The translations under genes and the position numbers were made by a program. DNA of 64,000 nt from Schistosoma haematobium (taxonomy: Eukaryota; Platyhelminthes; Trematoda; Strigeidida; Schistosomatidae): positions 59,433,591 through 59,497,590 of the forward strand of contig NC_067195.1 in the NCBI RefSeq assembly GCF_000699445.3, read 5' to 3'. The notes beneath the pieces were generated by a model. The model searched no databases. It was not told the DNA's origin and saw only the letters and a list, made by a program, of their open reading frames with translations. Below are positions 57,441 through 64,000 of this stretch, piece after piece. The first letter of the stretch is position 1; the number at the start of each line of letters is the position of its first letter.

Positions 57441-58469
57441 AATACCTAGTATCAACTTTATACAATTCTATAAAATTAATCATCCTATATTTTGCACGGT
57501 TTTGTATAAATTTCAAACTTAATTTTAAATCAAAGTGATTTTCTTTGAATCTTGAAAAATATCAATTCAAAAAGTATCATGGAATATTTTTCTTTACTGT
57601 TTGTGTAGCAAATTAACTAATGATATCTCACTAAATTTAGATGTATTTTCAACGACAAAAAAATCAGATAAATGGTGTACACCCATATTTCTTCTATTCT
57701 AAAGAGGCCTTAGTAATTTCTTTTATAATAATATGTTTTTAAAGTCTGTACTGTTTAAATGCATCTGTATTATTTTGCTAACTTAAGAGTTAGGATCAAT
57801 GATATCATCCTCATTGTTACATGAGCATACAAGCTGTTTTCACCAAAGACCCTGGTTTGTGGATAATATTAACTTAATAGCGAGTATAATTAACAAAATG
57901 CCTTGTAATTTATATTTCGACATTACAAGTTCATGTAGTTTAAAACTGCAGTAAACTTAAAGTTCAAATGTGACTTTTGAGCTAAAATACATAGTAATCT
58001 TATAAGGGAAAAGATAATTATCAAATACAAAAAAAAAACAAACTAAATACCAATGATTATGTTAAGACGTCCGTAAGAATTGTAACAATAAGCTTGAAAC
58101 TTGTAAATCACAATATCAAATGAGTTTTATTTATTATGACTTTACAACCCAATACTATTGCGTTGTGCTACTGATGTCGATAGAAATAAGTAGCATGTAT
58201 CATTAATTGAAAGTAAAATATCTAGCGGCATAAGGTGAAAAGAGAACAAGAACAGAGAATAGTGTGGAAACGAAAGAACAACGTAATCTGAGACGATCGG
58301 TTAACATTTTGCAAATAAAGTATTTACTATATGATTCTCAGACTTCACTAAAATTTTATGTTCAACTACATTTGATTGTCCTCATTTGTGTTCTCATTCA
58401 CTACACTATCACACATTTTTATGCTATAGGCATCTATGAGTACACTTATTTATTAAATTTTATTAATTA

Positions 58470-58770
58470 CCAGTGGAGTTCAACCAGGTTAGTTGTGAGG
58501 TAGGAACTCACTGATGACAATGGTGGATGTGTCGCTCAATTTCATGGATTAGTTGAAGTTAGACAATAACACCGTTGGATGCCGGCCAGCTCAGTGGTCT
58601 AGTTGGTTAAGAGCTTGGCGCGAGACTTATAGGTCCTGGGTTGGAGTCCCGCGAGGCGGAGCCTTGTATGTGCACTGCTGAAGAGTCCCTTAATAGGACA
58701 AAACGGCCGTCCAGTTCTTCAAGGTTTTCCAAGGTGGTCTAACTTCAACTGACTCATGATTTCAACTGTT
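58470..58770 (+). mobile_element. tRNA-like hammerhead element, near full length
   Basis: It starts in the 5' extension (CCAGTGGAGTTCAACCAGGT), has an A box TGGTCTAGTTGG (about 58594), a B-box-like GGTTGGAGTC, the hammerhead (about 58670-58715) with CUGAAGA intact but GAAA changed to AAAA, and the family tail TCAACTGACTCATGATTTCA. Confidence 0.78.
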
Positions 58771-59457
58771 TAAATTATCATTGTTTCAATGGGGAAAAAA
58801 AGGAGCTAAAATTGATTTCTTTTAAAATAAATAAAAATGCAAGTTTATCATGTCAACATATTATGAACAAACAAAAGCATAATTTTCATATTAGATTTTT
58901 CATTATTTATAAAAATTTATTTTATTTATTCAATGTTTTTTCTCTATAGTTTTCCCTTTAAATAAACCAATCAAAAGTAACACAATGATAAACCTACCTA
59001 TTTATTTATTTACTTATTTGTATATCATGTTTTTAGTGAATTTATCCATTTTAGTTATCTACTGTTTGTATACAAACCTTTTTTTTGCTCCTATTCAGTT
59101 ATTCCACCACATGCTCATCACCATCATCATCATTATCATCCATTCATCCTTCTTTTTTTTCTTCTTATACACATATATGTGTATAAACAATTTCATGCTT
59201 TTTCTTTGTCGCATATTATTCTTATGATTGTTAATAAAACTATTTATTTTTTTCATGATTTTCTCGGGAGTTTCTTCTCCTTCCTTTTTTATTTCATTGT
59301 TATTTTTTAACCTTATTTTCATTAGTTTAAACATTAGAATACATGAATATTCCTTTTATTTTTCGTGTTATTTTATCTTATACAAAAAGAGATTGTTTTA
59401 TCACCTGGACACCTGATGCTTTTGAAAGACATTTTATGCATGCAATCACATTCTATG

Positions 59458-59482
59458 TTTATATATATATATATATATATGT
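59458..59482. repeat. (TA)n microsatellite
   Basis: A short uninterrupted TA run in AT-rich sequence. Confidence 0.85.
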
Positions 59483-59654
59483 ACGACTATCAAACCCCTA
59501 TACATTAACATACAAACATGTATATGACTACTTATTTACATTCTGAGTAAAACGAAGTTTTTTTTGTTTTCTTCTTCTATTCCTACTCATCTTTATTCTG
59601 TTATTCCAATGTAATATGCTAAAATCATATTTTTTTTGACTAATCATAATCATC

Positions 59655-59757
59655 ATCATAATAATAATAATAATTCCACAAAGGAATCTAGGTATAGCAG
59701 TAATATTAATAATAGTAATAATACTAGTAATAATAGTAATAATAATAATAATGTTTA
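59655..59757. repeat. ATA/AAT trinucleotide repeat cluster
   Basis: Imperfect runs of AAT/ATA and GTA-interrupted units over about 100 bp. Confidence 0.85.
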
Positions 59758-60079
59758 ATTATTGGTATTTTTGAGAAAGATAATTTTAGATAAATTAAAA
59801 ATTGAAAAACAAAAAATTTTTTTCTTTATCAAACTTATGGATGAAACTGTTTTACAATTTAATTAATCAAAACGTTAGTTTAGTTTCTTCTCTTCAATAT
59901 CCCTTTTTTTTAACTGAACTAAACCCTCCTGACTGTACCTTTTTCTTTTACTGAATTGTATCAGTTACTATAGACGAGTTTTGTTCACTTATTTCTATTC
60001 ATCGTTAGTTGAGTGGTGTATACTTATTGTGATTCACAGTTGTGTCAGTATCAATCACAATTGTTGCTGTTAACTTGAT

Positions 60080-60640
60080 GCGGTGATCGGGCTTGACTAT
60101 CGTAAGGAAATAATCGAGCTATACTGACTGGAACAATCGTTCCTCAAGGTTTTACCATGCCATACAGGTCGATTGAAGAGCGGTAAGACTAAAAGAAAAA
60201 AAACTAAAGATCCGAGGATGAAGTTGTACTGTTAATTGTAGAGAGGTGTGACTGCAGTAAGGTGTTTCTTTCGGACAACAAGCATATTAGTGATGCTGTC
60301 TTCCCACAAAGGAAAGGTGGGGTTAGAAAAGGTTAACTCTAAAAATGCACAGCTTGCCTTATCCCACAGATTTCCGTCTCCGGCAGTCAGGTTCCAACAA
60401 TTACGGAGCTAACACGAAAATTACTCACGAAAAGTTCCTGTGTGTCCAGCCTCAAGCAATAGTCCCATGGGCACTGAGATCATGCTATCAGGTCACTAAG
60501 ACCACCTCTAACCCAATTTATTTTTCAGATACCTCTAGAAGAACCCTTTCATTGTGTGGACAACCGAGAAGTGATAACCGCCTTCATACCTCTAACAACA
60601 CTCAGGGTCACTGTATTCCATGACTGACCAGTATCAGTGT
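60080..60640 (+). repeat. GC-richer block, possible dispersed repeat
   Basis: A sharply less AT-rich island between AT-rich flanks with a 92-residue open frame (60345-60623) that shows no domain. Composition and isolation suggest repeat or retroelement leader sequence. No second copy was found in the window, so the call is tentative. Confidence 0.3.
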
Positions 60641-62302
60641 GAATTAACTAAACAATATAAACTTTAATTCGTAAATACGTTGAAAACCAACGTTATAGGG
60701 TCTAAAATAGGCTAAGAAACTAATCAGCTATTGATTGAAAACTCAGTGGGAAATGTTGGTTAACCTGTAATTAACTACTTGAAAAAATATATAAATAATA
60801 ATCACTATTATTGAGTTGGATACTGTTATTTTATGAAAAATGTATGATGAAAAGTTTAGAACAGATTAGGAGTGATGTTTAATGGGATACCAAAAAGAAT
60901 GTGTTTTTTCAGATTTAATAAACAGTCAAAATGATAACTTTTTAGAAATGATAATATTTTTTATTATTGTGGTTTAATAGTATTTTACTTCATGAGAAGT
61001 ACTTTTATTCTTTTATCATAGAACAACTTGATGACCGTGACAGATCACTGAAGTAAAATAACGATAAAGTTATTTCATTGTAAATTTTGTGGAGACTATA
61101 CAATGAGGTATATACATATCACTAATTAACTGAAGTTGAAAATGTGAACAATCAGACTAAAGAAGTCATGTTCAGCATATAACGTGAAAAGTCATAAACT
61201 ATGATGAAACAGTTGTCTACTGTAGCATAGTTTTAATTGATTAACTAAATAAAACTAGTCCATGACGAAAACTAACTTGAATAATGATGAAAATAACTAG
61301 AATCCTTTTTTTAATGTGACTTATGTGATTAGTTCCTGCTAAACTTCATACTGTTATACATTTTTGTATGATTGTATCGACGACATTGAGTTATTTCCAG
61401 CAAACATAACAAAGAATATTTACGTATTGATAAGAAATACAGGGTAAAATATTCAATTAATTCTAGTTAACCTATTGTTTAAAGCAATATATTTATAAAA
61501 AATAAAGGAACACATGTTAGAGTCAGTTGTCAGTCATGTTTCAATGTGAGTTAATGATTTGGTTCACTATTCACTGAGTTCTGCAATATGGTGTGTAAAA
61601 AATAAATCAAACGGGAAGATTGTCCGGTAAGTGACCTACACTGTTCATATTTTTAAATCACTTATTTCTTTAAATGAACTTGTACTTATCTTGATTTTTA
61701 CGATTGTATGCTGCTTATGCTGACAGATATAAGTAGTAATAGAATACTTGTCAGCAGAAGATTAAACTGAAGCGAACAAAAAAGAAATTGGAGAGCAGTC
61801 AAAATAGCAACAGAATTAGAGAAATGATGGAGTAGGTAAAGGACAACTCAGAAAAAGTTTGCAAATGATGCAATTAATGTATGACTTTCATACTTTACTT
61901 TCGCATTAAACAATCCATCGGTTTTCCTCACCTAAGTTCTCATTCACTACAATGGTTCTTTCTTAAGTTTGTCATTTTATCTTCTTTAATTATGCGACTG
62001 TTTAATTTTTGATATTCAATTATTTGATGGTGTTTTATGATTGGTTCTTGATGGACCATCAGTGAATTCATCAATTCGAAAAGTCAAACTAAACATTCAT
62101 ATGGATAAAATATTTCTACACCTTAGAAGACCGTCATAAAAAAAGTTTCTCTTTCTAGTTTGTAAGAGAATTATTAAATATTGTAAATGTTAGTCTAACT
62201 AATATGATAGATTATCAGATTAAAATCATTAAAAAACTTTCTTGGAATAAAATTTATCATTGTTTAACTCCTAGATAACTAGATAATTTTAATATTACTA
62301 GG
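60641..62302. other. AT-rich intergenic stretch, nothing recognised
   Basis: No gene, RNA or repeat could be supported. Confidence 0.45.
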
Positions 62303-62583
62303 CGGAGGAAGAAATCAGCAAGAAGCGCTGGAAGTAGATAAGAAACACATTGAGGAAAGCACCCAACTGCGTCATAAGGCAAGCCCTCACATGGAATTCT
62401 CAAGTCCAAGGGAGAAGAGGGAGACCAAAAAACACATTACTTTGAGAAGTGGAGACAGACATGAGAAGAATGAAGAACAATTGGATAGAACTAGAAAGGA
62501 AGGTTCAGGACAGAGTGGGTTGGATAGTGCTAGTCGGCGACCTATGCTTCATTGAGGGTAACAGACGTAAGTAAATAAGTAAT
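62303..62583 (+). mobile_element. RTE LINE 3' end (SR2-like)
   Basis: Decayed match to 28790-29041: GAAATCAGCAAGAAGCGCTGG, CAAGCCCTCACATGGAAT, a GGGAGACCAAA segment and the terminus with TTCATTGAGGGTAACAGACG and a GTAA tail. It contains only the C-terminal codons and 3' UTR. Confidence 0.75.
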
Positions 62584-63010
62584 ATTAATAAGTTTAATTT
62601 CACTGATCATCGTTTTCACTGGCAATTAGTTTATGAGTACGAATAATTTATTCCGACTTTAATTACTCTGCTTACTCTCTTAAATGTTAATTCTAGAATC
62701 AATGAAAGTAAGAAACAAACTGACAACTTTAAGAATTCTGTTGAAATTAAATGCAGACCTTTCATCTTACTAGTAGCTAAGAGTCATAAATAGTGCCTTG
62801 AAAATCTTGATCTTTGCATTAAATCTGAAAAGCGATCAAAACTATGAAAGAATTTTTGAACTGATTAATGATTTGCTGTTAACATTATAAAGAATGTTTA
62901 TTACAATACCACCTCTATATTTTAGTTAAAACTATCTAAAATTTCCTCAGTACAAAAAAATAGAGTCAGACATAAGTTTCCGTGTGTCATTTTGGACTGA
63001 AGAATTAGTC

Positions 63011-63199
63011 ATGAACGCTTCAATGGCTGTCCCAGTAAAGAAGCCTAAGTCGTCGAAACCTAAAACGCCAACCAGTTATCCATCAGTAATCAATATGATC
63101 ACAGCGGCAATTTTGGCAGTTAATGATCTTCAAGGCAACTCATTCTCTACTATCAAGAAATACATAGCTACAAATTACAAGTTTAATGTTGAAAAATAA
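63011..63199 (+). CDS. Linker histone H1-like, first exon or truncated copy
   Basis: The ATG at 63011 (a second in-frame ATG at 63023) opens a basic Lys/Pro/Ser tail and then the start of the H15 globular domain: SYPSVINMITAAILAVNDLQ, then SFSTIKKYIATNYKFNVEK, which matches helix 1, helix 2 and the entry to helix 3 of animal H1. It then meets TAA at 63197-63199, losing helix 3, the wing and the basic tail. No convincing donor lies before the stop (the best is a weak GTTGAA at 63188), so it is either an exon with an atypical splice or a truncated gene. H1 binds linker DNA at the nucleosome. Confidence 0.7.
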   Translation: MNASMAVPVKKPKSSKPKTPTSYPSVINMITAAILAVNDLQGNSFSTIKKYIATNYKFNVEK

Positions 63200-63380
63200 A
63201 CATACAATGTCTAATTGCTTTAAATAATTCATTCAGTCATCATACAATCAGTCACTATCTTTCTATATTTATTTAACTAACTCAAATAGATAAGAACTTT
63301 CGTCTAAATTTGATTGAATAGTTTCACAGTATTTGGGTGCCGAGTTAATATGAAACATTAAAGAGGAAGAATATGTATCT

Positions 63381-63518
63381 GTAAAATCTCAACGAATGAA
63401 TTTGAAGTAAATCCAGTTCGATCATTTTGATGTTTCATTATATTTCCTTGAAAAAGCTTGAACCATATTGCCGGGCAAAACGTTGGATTTACTTCAAACT
63501 CATTCGCTGAAATTTTAC
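63381..63518. repeat. Short inverted repeat
   Basis: The 35-base arms 63381-63415 and 63484-63518 are complementary with three mismatches around a 68-base loop. The inner arm ends AAACGTTGGATTTACTTC. It may be a Penelope-type terminal remnant. Confidence 0.65.
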
Positions 63519-64000
63519 AAATAAGTCAAATAGATATAAATAGGTATAAATTACAAATTTCGAGTGTTTATTAGTTCATCCCATAGAAAATACAGATTAA
63601 TCTAAAGTGAAATAGTTAACATTTATCATTCATATGAATGTAAACATCTAAATAGTGTGGTTTATTCATTTCTTAGATAATTAATTATTTATTTAGGAAA
63701 TATGCTTTTTAAGTTAATCTAATTCAATATATATAAAATATCAATCTTCAATAAATTTTGTTTTAATTATTTCGTTATCTTTTTTTTAAATTCAAATGTT
63801 CAATATTCTATTCAACTTTAGAACCATCATGAACGGATGAATGAAAACATTGATTCGATTTTTTCAGGAACTTTTTTTCTCTCCAACAACAACAACAAAA
63901 AAATATAAAAGTAAAAATAAACAAGGGATGTAAAAGAAATCGAAGTTTCAGGAAATAAGCAAATGATATTTTTAGTCAGTTTTTTCTTCTATAAAAAATA
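63519..64000. other. AT-rich end of window, nothing recognised
   Basis: No continuation of the H1-like frame was recognised downstream. Confidence 0.45.

Noticed and set aside
59095..59334. A Lys/Met/Asn-rich minus-strand protein upstream of hunchback
   Set aside because: Low-complexity translation of AT-rich DNA; no zinc finger and no splice link to the hunchback exons.
1..64000. CRISPR array, operons, ribosome-binding sites or plasmid/phage features
   Set aside because: No regularly spaced direct repeats; the genes have spliceosomal introns and the sequence is clearly eukaryotic.

Overview
The window reads as nuclear DNA of a schistosome-type flatworm (Trematoda). It is AT-rich, has few and widely spaced exons, and is packed with retroelements. 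The diagnostic signs are tRNA-like short elements carrying hammerhead ribozymes (SMalpha type), Penelope-like elements, RTE and CR1 LINE fragments, a BEL/Pao LTR element, Ty3/gypsy fragments and a gene with introns of only 30 and 35 nt. The species cannot be fixed from sequence alone.

Layout. 0-4.7 kb: an SMalpha-like SINE with an intact hammerhead and a 16-bp target-site duplication, a Penelope terminal fragment, a second hammerhead element and a self-complementary (AAT)n(ATT)n tract. 4.7-10.8 kb: a young, nearly full-length BEL/Pao retrotransposon on the minus strand with apparently identical 379-bp LTRs and an ATTAA duplication, but with frameshifts. 10.8-22.1 kb: a graveyard of LTR-like repeats, Penelope, Ty3/gypsy, RTE and CR1 pieces.

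25.1-35.8 kb: a four-exon plus-strand gene (390 aa) of the RMT2 arginine methyltransferase family, an ankyrin-like N-terminus followed by a GAMT-like methyltransferase. Its introns hold LINE, hammerhead and Penelope insertions, including a 0.95-kb Penelope fold-back element with a 14-bp target-site duplication. 36.6-39.5 kb and 46.1-46.9 kb: several copies of one RTE-like family, two of which share the same internal deletion. 39.7-40.3 kb: a compact minus-strand SPCS2 (signal peptidase complex subunit 2) gene with two micro-introns. 41.7-46 kb: decayed Penelope and Ty3/gypsy coding sequence.

49.4-55.5 kb: the last two exons of a hunchback-type zinc-finger gene on the minus strand; its 5' exons were not found. 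Six of the nine copies of the second hammerhead element lie in or beside this locus (52.2-58.8 kb). 62.3-63.2 kb: an RTE tail, then a linker histone H1-like start exon on the plus strand with no clear 3' continuation.

The four host genes (RMT2-like, SPCS2, hunchback-like, H1-like) are unrelated in function and do not form a pathway. The unifying theme is mobile DNA, and especially self-cleaving RNA motifs in at least three element types. In these the helix III strands are palindromic or nearly so.
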